DNA of 64,000 nt, from assembly GCA_017591395.1 (NCBI GenBank), contig WEDG01005280.1:1-64000 (forward strand), in the 5' to 3' direction. The position numbers were made by a program, and so were the translations under genes. Of the stretch, positions 30,400-41,156 are shown one piece after another. The DNA comes from Schistocephalus solidus. Its lineage: Eukaryota > Platyhelminthes > Cestoda > Diphyllobothriidea > Diphyllobothriidae. The first letter of the stretch is position 1, and each line of letters opens with the position of its first letter. Under the pieces are notes generated by a model. That model was given only the letters and a program-made list of their open reading frames with translations. It ran no database searches and was not told the origin of the DNA.

Positions 30400-30984
30400 T
30401 CATAGCTCATGCATTGTCCTTTTCACTTAGACAATCGGTAAGTTTAGCGGGCACTGAACTGGTCCCATTGAAAAGTGATATATATGGAAAAAATTCTTTC
30501 GCACAAAATCTAACATTTCGTGCATTGCACTGGTTTTGTCTGGTAAGTGTGGAAATAATTTATAATTCTCAGGGTGGAGTAATACAAATGAACCGATAAT
30601 AACGCTCGATTGTTTTGTGTCCGCGCCCTGTAATTTTTAACTAGGTATTGGTTTTGATAGCTATGCTAAAGGAAGCTTGATAAAGTCTTTCCTATGGACT
30701 TAATAAATTCATTAGAAAGTGTTTTTGTGTCACAGCAAAATGGGGCTAGGGTAACAGTTTTAGTTCAGTCGCTGTGTTGAGCCAATCATACCCCAAACAG
30801 GAAGCACTCGCGGTTTAAACTTGAACTCAGCCAGTCATTAATAAAATGCTCCGTTATTTAGTGGTAATCCATGCGGCAGGCTGTTGTTGGAGATATTTAT
30901 TCATATGGCAGTCACTTTGATCAATCTATGTTGGTTACGAGACGCAATGGAAATATTCCGTGCCCCCTTGGGACTTTTGGTCGA
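30400..30984. other. Intergenic stretch, nothing recognised
   Basis: No motif-bearing frame or repeat partner was seen. Confidence 0.3.
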
Positions 30985-31235
30985 GAAAGCTCACAGCGAC
31001 TACCACTTAATCGTCCCGAGTTCGAGCCTCGGGTTGTGCACCACTTGTGTTGTGTATGACTAGCTGATGACGGCTAGCAAGCCAGAAATGAGCATTTCAG
31101 TCTTCCTCGTCACTGTTCATCTGCCTGCAATACTAGCCGCTGTGTGGCTGCTGGCAGGGCTTGAGAGTTAGCCCCAAGACAGAATGGGACGAGTGAGTCC
31201 CGTAACCGATCAGTTAAAAGTCCATCCATTAAATT
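30985..31235 (+). mobile_element. tRNA-headed SINE (family 1), with tail
   Basis: The head retains a B-box (CCGAGTTCGAGCCTCGGG) but a poor A-box. The body follows (GTATGACTAGCTGATGACGG, AGCCAGAAATGAGCATTTCA), then CACTGTTCATCTGCC and the tail ACTAGCCGCTGTGTGGCTGC to GGACGAGTGAGTCCCGTAAC. This copy shows the full order of head, body and tail in one orientation, so the tail block seen alone elsewhere is part of the same element. Confidence 0.7.
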
Positions 31236-31994
31236 CAAGAGTTTCTATTGACCGAAACGCTGCAATGGTCACTTACGGACTGTTTTCCATAATTCGTCAT
31301 TGTTAACCCAACCCAGCCGAGGTATAAACTCGAGTCAGCTAATCATTTTGCTGCGCTGAGATCGGGAGTATTAGGCCACTTAAGAATGTCGCCTATAGAT
31401 CGGTTCTGGTTGAAAGAGGAAATGCAGGCGTTCAGTTTTGCCTTGGTGCTCCTAGTCTAAGTATAACGACACTCGCTCCGTCTTGTATCCGGGAGAGATC
31501 CACGGGTGCCAGTGACATCCAATATATAAAGCATATTTATTACTAGCTACTTGTTAGTAACCAGACTTTATAGGCAATGTTTATTTCTCCTGGCTTTCTC
31601 AATATTTACCCAATCATCCTTTTCGCATTGTTCCTTATTCTAGTTCACTTTTAAGCCGACAACCGCACGTTGGTGTCAGCCACTATAATGCTCGTCTAAT
31701 CATCTTGAAGGAATGTCCACTTTTAAACTTTCGACCTCGCCTTATTAACTCTATCGTACTATGCTAATCTTAATATTTATTACTATAGAAGCGCAAAGAA
31801 TATAGTTGTTGTTCAGACTCTCTTCTGATATAGCCTTTGACAGCGGGTGCGTCTATTCCGGTCAATAGAGAATATTAACAGTCACTGGCAAGTGAACATC
31901 TTCTAGCTTACTTTTCTTAACCGATCGAGCAGAGTAATCGTCATCCTCTGTTGATGTTAATACGAATTGTATCCTTACTCAAAACTTATGGAAC
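31236..31994. other. Intergenic stretch, nothing recognised
   Basis: No features were seen. Confidence 0.3.
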
Positions 31995-32016
31995 ATATAT
32001 ATATATATATATATAT
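31995..32016. repeat. (AT)11 microsatellite
   Basis: A 22-base uninterrupted AT run, followed at 32017-32100 by a decayed SINE family 1 tail (GGCAGACAGAATGGGACCGA). The position just beyond the Penelope-like 3' end parallels the (TA)39 run at 35401. Confidence 0.85.
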
Positions 32017-32129
32017 CGCCAGTTGCTAGCTGGCGGGTGGGCAGACAGAATGGGACCGAGTGAGATCCTAACCACATCAGTGAGTTTCATGCGCTTGTTT
32101 GACTTCTATATATGTAAGTAAGTTGAAGT

Positions 32130-33268
32130 TCTTTGGGAACAAAATAACTTTATTGTTTATATTTTCGAACCTGGTGCCCAAGTTTGTCTTCAGACAAATG
32201 GGAATGTACAGAAAACAGTTAACCTCAAACAATGCTTAACACGAGATTCTATGGTTGGCTAAAGTTTGAGCCAATAGACGTCCAGTGTTATAATTTATCC
32301 GGTGGATAGGGGCTATTTTCGCTTCCACCTGACCTTGCAAAATTTTTAATTGGCATCCAAATCGATATGCCTGTTAATGCATGCCTCGTCTGAATTCACT
32401 GCCTCCAGGAATGCGCTGCTCTTCCTTGTTGGTTAGGCACCAATGATATGGGTATCCTCCCATGCAAATAGGTGTCCTGTGTCCAGGGGTCTCGTCTCCT
32501 CACCGCTAACTGATGTTCATTTAAACGGGGGAATAGAGATTTCATGGTCTGGCCACAAAATACCGCATCACAAATGGTACATGGCATTTTTTAGACGACT
32601 TATTTCTGTTGAAATAGTCAACCCTGTCCTTAGGGTGTGCAAGCTGGGTGCGCAAAGTTTTTGTTTTGTTTGTGCGCTAGTTGCATATGGTGCTTTTTGA
32701 GCTGTCTTTCGACGAGCTCAGATACATTCTTTACATACGGCAGGGTGCGTCAGTTTGTTGCTGTTGACACCTGGGAGGTCGTAGCTCTGGAAATACCGTT
32801 TCTTTGAACTATTGTCGTCTCATTCATCGACGGACAAAGTCTGGAGGATATCCATTTTAGAACAATAATTTGAAAAGGAATTTCATTTCTGTTCGAGATA
32901 TTTCTTCATCGGAATAGTGAGTTTATGCTCGACTTAGCAAGCTGTTAACAGAGCTGCATGTGTGAAACATGGGGTGGTTACTCCCATAATGTAAAATGAC
33001 CTCGGAGTAGGTATCTTTACGATAGACTGAGGTATGTAGTGTCCCCAGCTGTCTTCCTATATACGAGGACGTCTAAGAAAGGGAGTCGTTCATCAACTTC
33101 TGTTTCAAAGGTGACTTAAATTCCTGGGAATGTGGAGTTCAATTTTTTGTGGAGTGGTTCAAGTTGATCTTATTTGACGATAGCAAATGTATCGTCTACG
33201 AAGTGTAGCCACAATCTCGGGTTGATTCTGGGGAGAGCTGTAGCTTCTAGTTTCTGCATCACAGCCTC
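32130..33268 (-). mobile_element. Penelope-like element, copy 1 (decayed)
   Basis: The minus strand reads from about 33268: INPRLWLHFVDDTFAIVK (RT motif C, here FVDDT), ETEVDERLPFLDVLVYRKTA, then stops, VSELVERQL, and CTICDAVFCGQTMKSLFPRL with NEHQLAVRRRD, which fits a GIY-YIG endonuclease carrying the zinc-finger-like Cys pair typical of Penelope-like elements. The end (32480-32165) is shared with copy 2 at 35063-35400. Several stops mean it is dead. Only the last RT motifs are present, so the element is 5'-truncated at the junction with copy 2. Confidence 0.75.
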
Positions 33269-34015
33269 CGCCGAGATTGTGGCTACGCTACGTAGACGAT
33301 ACATTTGTTATCGTCAAAAAATATAAACTTGAACAACTCCACAAAATCCTGAACTCCGCGTTCCCAGGAATTCAATTCACTCTCGAAACAGAAGTTGATG
33401 ACCGACTCCCTTTAGATGTCCTCGCACATAGGAAGACACGGGACACTATATACCTCAGTATATCGTAAAGATACATACTCCGAGGACATTTTACGTTTTG
33501 GGAGTAACCACCCCATGTCTCACCAACGCAGCTCTGTTAACAGCTTGCTAAGTCGAGCAAAAACTCACTATTCCGATGGAGAAACATCTCGAACAGAAAC
33601 GAAATACCTTTTCAAATTTTTTTTCCAAAATGGATATCCTCCTGACTTTGTCCATCGATGCATGCGACGCCAACAGTTCAAAAAAAACGTATTTCCAGAG
33701 CTACGACCTCCCAGGAGTCAACAAAAACAAACTGACGCACCCTGCCGTATGTAAAGAATGTATCTGAGCTCGTTGAAAGACAGCTCAACAAACCATATAC
33801 AAATAGCGCTCAAACTTATAACAACTTTGCTCACCCAGCTTGTACACCCTTAGGACAGGGTTGGCTATTTCAATAGAAAATAAGTCGTCTACAAATACCG
33901 TGTACCAGTTTTGATGCAGTCTTTTGTGACCAAACCATGAAATATCTATTCCGCCGTTTACATGAACATCAGTTAGTGGTGTGAAGACGAGACCCCTTAT
34001 CTCAGGTAGCCATGT
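33269..34015 (+). mobile_element. Penelope-like element, copy 2, 5' portion
   Basis: The plus strand reads LWLRYVDDTFVIVKKYKLEQ (YVDD of motif C), LHKILNSAFPGIQFTLETEV, DDRLPLDVLAHRKT, then frame 33416-33754 with SVYRKDTYSEDILRFGSNHP, the QNGYPPDFVHRCMRRQQFKK block, then CDAVFCDQTMKYLFRRLHEH and QLVV of the GIY-YIG domain. The coding is interrupted at 34015 by a LINE D 3' fragment and resumes at 35063. The start abuts copy 1 in the opposite direction, forming a near-palindrome. Catalytic RT motifs A and B are absent. Confidence 0.78.
34006..34015 (+). repeat. Target-site duplication, left copy
   Basis: GTAGCCATGT here is repeated exactly at 35063-35072. The two copies bracket the 1047-bp LINE D fragment, and the Penelope-like coding frame continues from one side to the other. 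Confidence 0.85.
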
Positions 34016-35062
34016 CGGCAGTTCGACCGTCGATTTCGATGAGGTCCACCGTATGCTCCACACCAGGTGGTGCAGGGACGGTGACTTGCGCGTGAATTAG
34101 TTTTAAGTGATATTAGCCTTGCGCTGCAGCTACCGCACTCTCTCCTCCTCCCCCACCTGAGCCCGGTGTCAAGACAGAGTCAAGAAGACCGGAGATTGGA
34201 GAGGGCGCAGGTGGCTGGCGCGGCCGGAGCCGCCCATGGGCGTGCCACCACAACTGGCTCGGATCCCACGGAGTGGGAGTGCCATAAAGGCCACAGTAAG
34301 AAGGAGCCATTGCAACCTGACTCTCAGTTCGCCAGTCAGCCACTCCACACAAAACACACATTGGGCTGACCACGCGGTCCGAGTTATCCCGTCAGTTGGC
34401 AACCTTCCAAGCCACGGCTTTTAGCACACCGTGATAGGTTTAAGTGCGTCAGATTGTTTATAGTGAGGAAAATACGCTGAGCTCTCGACCTCACTCTCTC
34501 CCCCACTCCCACAATCAGACCACTGTCCGAGCCGGTCAGTTGTCTGATGCGGAAGCAGGCGCAGCTGCTGGTGACCTCGTCTACGTGTACTACGTACACG
34601 ACCTGGCCCCCCAAACACAAGCACCAGGATTTCACACAACAGGGGGTTTAACGGCTTACATCTCACATGTGTGAGATAGCCAGAGGTCACGTTAAGAAGG
34701 AGCCATCGCAGTCTGACTCTCAGACCACCAATCAGCCACTCCACACAACACACATTTGACTAACTGCGAGATCTGAGTGTAATTGTCAGTTGGCAAACTT
34801 CCAACCGCGGCAGTTAACGTTACCGCACACTCTTCTCCTCCCCCACCTGAGCCCGGTCTCAAGACACAGGCAAGAAGACCGGAGATGAGAGAGGGCGCAG
34901 GTGGCTGGCGCGGCCAGAGCCGCCCCTGGGCGTACCACCACACCTGGCTCGGATCCCACAGACTAGGAGTGCCATAAAGACCACATTAAGAAGGAGCCAT
35001 TGCAGCCTGACTCTCAGTCCGCCAGTCAGCCACTCCACACAAAACACACATTGGGCTGACCA
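34016..35062 (-). mobile_element. LINE D 3'-end insertion, 5'-truncated
   Basis: The plus-strand sequence matches 48470-49500, the 3' untranslated region of the full LINE D copy, so the element lies on the minus strand with its 3' end at 34016. It contains two tandem units of the untranslated repeat, marked by GCTGGCGCGGCC at about 34214 and 34904 (period about 690 bp). No coding sequence is present: truncation occurred inside the 3' region. The flanking 10-bp duplication shows arrival by target-primed insertion. Frames in this interval (34113-34373, 34692-34943 and others) are by-products of the repeat. Confidence 0.85.
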
Positions 35063-35397
35063 GTAGCCATGTACACACTGGAGACAGGACACCTATTTGC
35101 ATGGGAGGATACCCACATCGTTGGCGCCTGCCCAACAAGGAAGGGCCACTAATTCCTGGAGGCAATGCACCCAGACGAGGCATGCATTAACAGGCATCTC
35201 GATTTAGATGCCAATTAAAAATTTCTCATGGTCAATTGTAGGCGAAAACAGCCACTATCGACCGGATAACTTGAAACTCTCGACGTCTATTGGGTCAAAC
35301 TTTAGCCAACCATAGGATCTTGTGTTAAGCATTGTTTGAGGTTAACTGTTTTCTGTACATTCCCATTTTTCTAAAGACGAACTTGGGCAACAGATTC

Positions 35398-35400
<3 letters not shown>
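35063..35400 (+). mobile_element. Penelope-like element, copy 2, 3' portion
   Basis: Starts with the right target-site copy (35063-35072). It matches 32480-32165 read backwards: the stretch around GGACACCTATTTGCATGGGA, GCATGCATTAACAGGCAT, GATTTAGATGCCAATTAAAA, TTGGGTCAAACTTTAGCCAA, GTTTGAGGTTAACTGTTTTC. It contains the last residues of the GIY-YIG protein (HPDEACINRHLDLDA in one frame) and the 3' untranslated tail, which ends at the (TA)n run. Confidence 0.75.

Positions 35401-35478
<78 letters not shown>
35401..35478. repeat. (TA)39 microsatellite
   Basis: A 78-base pure TA run joins the Penelope-like 3' end to a minus-strand SINE. It could be the A/T-rich 3' tail of the SINE, which ends in GATAATGTGG next to it, or an expanded tail of the Penelope-like element. 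Confidence 0.95.
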
Positions 35479-35480
<2 letters not shown>

Positions 35481-35645
35481 TAATGTGGAACCGACAAAGA
35501 CAAGGGAGACCGGAATGGCCATTTCTGGCTTATTAGCCGTCATCAGCCAGTCATACCCAATCCCAAGTGTGAAACACCTGGGATTCGAACCCGCGACCTT
35601 TGTTATTTGAGGTCGAACGCTCTACCATTGAGCCACGGGCTCGTT
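35479..35645 (-). mobile_element. tRNA-headed SINE (family 1), well preserved copy
   Basis: Minus strand: GAGCCCGTGGCTCAATGGTA (A-box), GTTCGACCTCAAATAACAAA, CGCGGGTTCGAATCCCAGG (B-box), then CACACTTGGGATTGGGTATG, CTGGCTGATGACGGCTAATA and TCTCCCTTGTCTTTGTCGGT. The head and both promoter boxes look intact. It is nearly identical to the neighbouring copy at 35786. Confidence 0.82.
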
Positions 35646-35785
35646 GCTTTTGTCGGTTGCGATCGGGGAATATGATGATAGTGTGTGGCTCACCGATCTG
35701 CTTAAGGGAACATTTATGTTCCGTTGTGCCCTGGAAATCAGACTAGAGCACTCACAGGCAGTCGCATAGCGACGTGAAGCATATG
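35646..35785. other. Spacer between twin SINEs
   Basis: 140 bp including ACATTTATGTTCCGTTGTGC; nothing recognised. Confidence 0.4.
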
Positions 35786-35935
35786 TTGATAATGTGGAAC
35801 CGACAAAGACAAGGGAGACCGGAATGGCCATTTCTGGCTTATTAGCCGTCATCAGCCAGTCATACCCAATCCCAAGTGTGGAACACGCGGGATTCGAACC
35901 CGCGACCTTTGGTATTTGGACGGTTTACTCCCTAT
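35786..35935 (-). mobile_element. tRNA-headed SINE (family 1), twin copy with damaged head
   Basis: From GATAATGTGGAACCGACAAA to CCCGCGACCTTTGGTATTTG it is almost base-for-base the same as 35479-35615, including the B-box. The A-box end is lost after about 35920. Two adjacent, nearly identical copies in the same orientation suggest recent insertion or a local duplication. Confidence 0.78.
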
Positions 35936-36689
35936 AAATTAGACCCATCCACGCACGCCAAGCAGTTACTGTGATTACCGTGCATTTTCAAGGAAGACGA
36001 AGACTATTTTGTCTTCCATCCTCATGGCCGTACGGCTTACGCCGTTTTACTTTTCTTCTCATAATTTTAATATACTTTCACGGTGTTTTTGTAAACAACT
36101 CTCTCACGAGTGCGTAAAGCTTCAACTTTAACTTTATATCGCTATCGGTATAAGCGTTTCATCTTTTAATGGAAACGGATAACCCAATTCGACTCCCAAT
36201 CTCTGCATGGGGTGGGAATTGACGCCTCTTCTTCACCATGCTAAAGGATTGATAAAAATGTAAGCTCCTTACATGAAAGAGAAATGAGCTGTTTATATGG
36301 GGATCTCCACAAGAAGGCGGGAGTAGTACCCATATTAGGTGATTTTTAACTACTGGAGATATTTATTCGACCCGTTTTTTAAATATTTTTTTAATAAAAT
36401 GCTGAATGTTTGCGTGATTCTGATAGGTTTGCAAGTCACTGTCGACCACTTTCGCTTGTTTGGCTTCCTAACAGATTGTTATAGAAGGGGTTAACTTCTT
36501 TTTTGGTGCTGTTCAGTTTTATTAAGGGAAAGATAGGTGAATGTCTTTGAACTCCCTCTTGGTTACAAAGTGGCTAAGAAAGCATCAATACATAAGGAAA
36601 ATTGAAAACAAATTGTTTGCATAATGAAATGCGAGAAATAAGCAGCCGTCGACTAGTCTAAAATAATACACTTATTGCGAGTAGTATAC
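35936..36689. other. Intergenic stretch, nothing recognised
   Basis: AT-rich; no features seen. Confidence 0.3.
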
Positions 36690-36960
36690 TCACATGTAAT
36701 TTAAATGTAACTGAGAGGCTTGATATGTGTCCAGTTTGCACTTAAAGGAATTTACACTGCTAAAAATAACAACATCGGCGGACAGAGCGTTCCACACTGC
36801 AACCACTCTGTTGCTTAAGAAGAATTTTGGACCATCAATTCTCGTTTTACTGGTGCGTAGTGTTAAGGGATGACCGCGCAAATTGGGCATGTTGGCCTGA
36901 GCGAAAAAGCATTGGGGACAAAGCGAAAAATCCAGGCGAAAGGTTAATATGAACGTGCAA
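36690..36960 (-). pseudogene. LINE reverse transcriptase C-terminal fragment
   Basis: The minus strand reads NLRGHPLTLRTSKTRIDGPK, FFLSNRVVAVWNALSADVV and NSFKCKLDTYQ. This is the RGHxxKL...FFxxRVVxxWNxLPxxVVxxxSxxxFKxxLD tail of CR1/jockey ORF2 proteins, and the same tail is in LINE B (NMTSLRGHQYKLKRTY). It resembles LINE B more than LINE A. About 90 codons are readable before the match is lost upstream. Confidence 0.75.
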
Positions 36961-39335
36961 AGAGTTTTTTCTTACCTTGTAAACTTGGGTGTAAAGCCAG
37001 GGCGATTTTGAAATTCGCTCAAGCATATGCTCAACGATGCCCATCAAGAATAAAATACCAGTGTGTTGACGAATGGTATTGGTTATTGCAGGAGCTCTAG
37101 CCAGGACGCTTTGGTATGCAAGATATCGGGTCTTCAAGTACGCCTTTAACTAAAGCAACTGGAAGTGACTCATCTGATCATGTCCTTCATTTGTTATCTT
37201 TGTTTTTTTTCTGCGGAAAAAACTGCCTCTTTTATTTTTATCTTGGACACACTGAATAGACCTTTTGCTTAAATTGTGGGACTCAGCGTGAACACATACC
37301 TTTCAACCATACTTTGAGATTACAAGGATCTACCTTTCAGAATTTCGAGTGGGGGCTATTTTACATATCCCTGATATTATGCAGCCGCACCCTCATAGTT
37401 AATATAACACAATCGTCATTTTGGATACAGAGTTTTGTTTTTGACTGACAAGACCCTGTTCGATATAATTCTTCAATTTAAATGCCTTCAAAAACTATAA
37501 TTCTAAGACATTATTTAGTAAATAGAAGACTTTGGATACTTGGCTGGAGAAGAATAATTTGTAGTATCCATGGCGACACGCAAATATGTCTCCTGTTTCC
37601 AAATGCAAACTACCACACAGGTGCGGTTTTAAGTTTCGATGAGCACTGGCATTTTCATCGAAAATTGCACAAACGGGTCCCGCAGGAGCGATTCAGAGTA
37701 AACTGCTTGCGGTTGCGAAGGCAGATTCAAAGCTTCATTGAAGCCAAGTATTCTTAAAAAGGAGAAAGGTCAGTTAATTTATCAGAGACATTCTACTCTC
37801 ATCTCGAAATCCGTTTTTGCAACTTCTTTAAATGTTTTATCGAAGGAGTCTATAATCGAACACCTGAAGTTTCCTTAATCCAACTTCTGTATTATTGCAA
37901 GTTACTAAGCATATTCCAAACTTTGATGAGGTTTATGCTCTCTCCCCATGATTTTAAACAAAATAAAAATTTCGTACATTTTTAAAATCAGCTCTTTCCA
38001 CGCCTTGGTTGGCTAACAGTTGAGGTGCTGCCTTTCCTCAAGGCGACTCGTTAAATGAAATGATTACTACTGCCTTCCAATGAAGCTGACGAATTTATCT
38101 AATCGAGAAATAATAAGCTACATGTATGCTATTAAAGGAACCTTCGCTTCTTTTTAGCTCTTCGGCCATATCCGGGAATAATTTCAGTGGAAGGATAGCA
38201 CACTGGATTGCTTTCTTATATTTCGCCCACACGTAAGTAATCTTAGAGTTTTTAAATCGGCGCTTAGCGGTGATCAGAATAGTCCGACTTTTTTACATAT
38301 TCAACATTATGTAACTGACACTTACCCAATCCTCCTACTTAAATGATAAAGATATTCCAAAACTGGTTTTATTTTCTCCCAGGACAAATAATTAAAAGGG
38401 GGTAGAAAATTTTATTTGGGTAGAACCGTGCTTTATTTTGCCTTTTTAAATATTGGCAGGTCAGGAAATAAGTATAAAAGGACTAAATAAATAGGATTAG
38501 CAGAAGTTAGAAGTAGTTGGGCAGGCGAAGGGATTTCAGAGCGCTTAGATCAGAATGGCGTGTGTCCTCTCCTTGCTTGCTCAATACGTTAAAAGACTTG
38601 AGCATGGGATACTGTCTGAAAGAATGTAGTATTCGTACGATTTTAATCTTTTACTGAAATGCATCTGAGATCCCACAAACTGAAGTTTCACTGTGGTCGT
38701 GCCGTGTAAGGGACCGAAGTTTGGTTCATCCCGCAACCAAGCAGCCTTAACAATAGCAAACAACCGGACCGTTTTGTCGGAGGTCTGATCATCTCGGCGC
38801 TCCCCCCCCTTAAGCTCCCTGGGAAATATATTTTACTGCCATCTCGTTTATTTTTGACTGAATACCTCTCCAAGTTGGTTTTCGTCCATTCCAGTGAATC
38901 GCAGTGGTTGAAAACGCCGAACGGAAGCCTGGGACAGTGCTAGAATTCTTGGGGCAGCAAAACTGTTTATCCGTTGACGTCTCAATTGTAGTCTAATCCT
39001 CACCGGAGTTGTTTTCCTCGTGGGTGTCACGTGGTTGTCTGGTGCATAGCTCACCCAGCATGTTTGGACAAGTATACAACCAACTCGAACTAAGTGTGGC
39101 CGTCGCTCGACTATCACGTGGCTTGGTGGCTCCTGTAATGTAAGGCGCAGGTATTTGTGATGACTCAGCCATACCGTGTAGTGAAGCTGACGATCCTCCC
39201 ACCTTCGTGCATTCACCACGGACCCAAAACAACAATGTTGCTTATCCAGTAAGCAAGCTATCAGAGCCTAAGCCTATTTTCCTGGAGCAAAAGTTTATAC
39301 TTGCGTTTGAAATGTACATTGAATTTTGGAATAAT
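36961..39335. other. 2.4-kb stretch, no assigned gene
   Basis: A plus frame at 37482-37757 starts with ATG and has a basic, Leu/Arg-rich end (ERFRVNCLRLRRQIQSFIEA), but no family is recognised. Overlapping minus frames at 38848-39219 and 38993-39235 read in two phases over the same DNA; at most one can be coding and neither has a known motif. Nothing else is seen. Confidence 0.3.
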
Positions 39336-39535
39336 GACATTACCGACAAAGATGAGGGAGAGTGGAATGATAACTTCTGGCTCAAAGGCAGATGAACAAT
39401 GCCGACGAAGACAAGAGAGACTGGGATGGCCGTCATCAGTCAGTCATAGCCAACCCTAGTGTTGACCCACCTGAGACTCGAACCCACGACCTGTTGATCA
39501 GAAATCGAATGCTCGAACCATTGAGACACGGACTC
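39336..39535 (-). mobile_element. tRNA-headed SINE (family 1)
   Basis: Minus strand: TCCGTGTCTCAATGGTTCGA (A-box), GATTTCTGATCAACAGGTCG, GTGGGTTCGAGTCTCAGG (B-box), then body words TATGACTGACTGATGACGGC and TCTCTTGTCTTCGTCGGCAT. The anticodon-loop region TTTCTGA again has TCT. A second, partial body copy lies at the left end (39341-39395). Confidence 0.72.
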
Positions 39536-39790
39536 TTACTACTACTAGCCGCTGTGCGGTTGCTGACAGGGCTCGAGAGTGAGCCCCAAGGCAGAGTGGG
39601 GCGAGTGAGTTCCGTTAGGGATCAGCAAACGTTCATCAACGAATGCAACTTCTGGCTTATTAACCATTTTTGTTGATAACTTCCTTTTGCTCTTACTACT
39701 AGCCGCTGTGCGACAGCCTGTGAGGCTCTATCTCGAAACCCAAGGCAAAAAGGGGCGAGTTTCCCGTAACGCGGTCATTGAACGCTCCTC
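39536..39790 (+). mobile_element. SINE family 1 tail, two successive copies
   Basis: The tail ACTACTAGCCGCTGTGCGGT to CAGCAAACGTTCATCAACGA occurs at 39536-39650, and a weaker second copy (ACTACTAGCCGCTGTGCGAC) at 39688-39790. They point opposite to the SINE directly to their left. Confidence 0.65.
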
Positions 39791-40244
39791 TACCATGACG
39801 TGTGGGAGTTATGTCGAGTGCAGGGTCGTTAACATGAATCTCTTTTTTCCCATTCGATTCAACCCACTTTATCTAGAATTCGGATGTGCGTTCAAGTTTT
39901 ATAAAGATTCAGTTCTTGTGAGTTTTTTTCTCGATATTTTGACTTCCCTGATGAGGCCCTTATCATATACCTAACAAAGTTGGCTTTTAATCTGCTTATT
40001 TCCGGAGCTTTCACCTTCCCGTTGAATTGGTGTCTTCACAGGGCAGGTGCAACTTTTGCCCCATTCGTTACATTGGTAAGGGCTTTTCGTGAGTTCGTGG
40101 GGGGCAAAATGTGGGCAGAGAGTTACCGGGGCAGGAAGGTGTCAGCCCCGTCAAGTTATTTTGCTTGGGTAAACAGAGGACCGTACATGCCACCGGCGAA
40201 CGGCAGAAAGGTTCAGCTGGTAAACTAATTCATGACACCATTCG
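39791..40244. other. Intergenic stretch, nothing recognised
   Basis: Frames at 39980-40228 and 40111-40614 (plus) lack motifs; the latter overlaps the better-looking minus-strand frame at 40245-40570. Confidence 0.3.
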
Positions 40245-40570
40245 CTATCCGAGTCGCAGTTTGGCGAAGAAATTCCTATTTTTATTTCTCGGTCGAACAG
40301 TCTGTCTGCCTTCGAAGGGGGGGGGGGGGGGGGGGGGGGAGTGTGGAAATAAGTCATGTAGTCTGCACGCCCATCTAAAGGCTTCTGAAACAGTTTCGCA
40401 TAGCTCGTCGTACTGCGCACCGCACTCATGGATGATTTTTGGCAAATCAGGGCTGTCCTTTGAATTCGAGAGTAGTTCCCTGAATTCCTCATCGATATTC
40501 CGCATGATTACTTTAAGCCTTTGCCAAATCTCCGAAGTGGCTAAATTACTGCGACATTTGCCTGTTGTTT
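40245..40570 (-). CDS. Possible coding exon, unidentified helical protein
   Basis: The minus-strand frame has protein-like helices: ATSEIWQRLKVIMRNIDEEF, RELLSNSKDSPDLPKIIHEC, GAQYDELCETVSEAFRWACR. An in-frame stop lies just upstream and an ACAACAG|G acceptor-like site sits near 40561, so it would be an internal or terminal exon. A 22-base G run on the plus strand (40318-40339) reads as seven prolines in this frame. An AATAAA on the minus strand near 40285 could be a poly(A) signal. The Y-x-x-L-C-x-x-V helix faintly recalls Mediator subunit 29, but I cannot assign it. Confidence 0.35.
40318..40339 (+). repeat. G22 homopolymer
   Basis: Twenty-two consecutive G. Such a run is unstable and error-prone in sequencing, so the length and hence the reading frame through it are uncertain. 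Confidence 0.9.
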
Positions 40571-41156
40571 GTGTGCAGTTCAATCACCACACTATCTTCC
40601 TCAAGCATGCATAAAGCTAGGACCTGATTCCGGAAAAAGGACATTAGATTTCAAATAAAAACTTCAGTTCAAGTCACCCTTGCTTGTGTCTTTCAATCCA
40701 GAACAGGACATTTCGTTGGCAGTACATATAATGCTTCTGTTGGCTTGAATTCCGTACGCTGCTTCCACCTTCCAAACCAAGGACCTATGTGCAGCAAAAT
40801 TTGACCTCTTTGCACGTTTACGCACGCACGCATGCCTGTTTTTTTATGGCTTACCCATCACGCCGTCCAGGCATTAAAGATTTCAGGCTTCTGGGGAACA
40901 CTGTGCAAATAATTAAATCAAATTTTGACATATCCCCTGGTACATGCATTTTGACGCACACTGAGAAGTGGTGTTTTAAAGGTAAGGCCATCGGTATACA
41001 TGACGCTTTTTCGAACTGTGAGGATGCGATGATTAGTATTTTTTAAAATATTTCTCAGTAGATATATGTTCAAACCTTTTTATAAAGAGCAAAAAGGAAC
41101 TAGAATTTGACAGAAACTTGAGCTTAGGAGCTAGCTAATTAATGCATTGTTTGACA
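40571..41156. other. Intergenic stretch, nothing recognised
   Basis: No features seen. Confidence 0.3.

Noticed and set aside
34113..35183. Many 60-110-codon frames on both strands
   Set aside because: They lie in the LINE D 3' untranslated repeat, recur wherever that repeat occurs, and overlap each other.
35325..35610. Frames with long IYIYIY stretches on both strands
   Set aside because: They are translations of the (TA)39 run flanked by SINE sequence.
35560..35645. Functional tRNA gene on the minus strand
   Set aside because: A-box and B-box are good, but the sequence continues into the shared SINE body and no full acceptor stem is formed. It is a SINE head.
38848..39235. Two overlapping minus-strand frames
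   Set aside because: Each looks plausible, but they cannot both be coding; no family, splice partner or start context decides between them.
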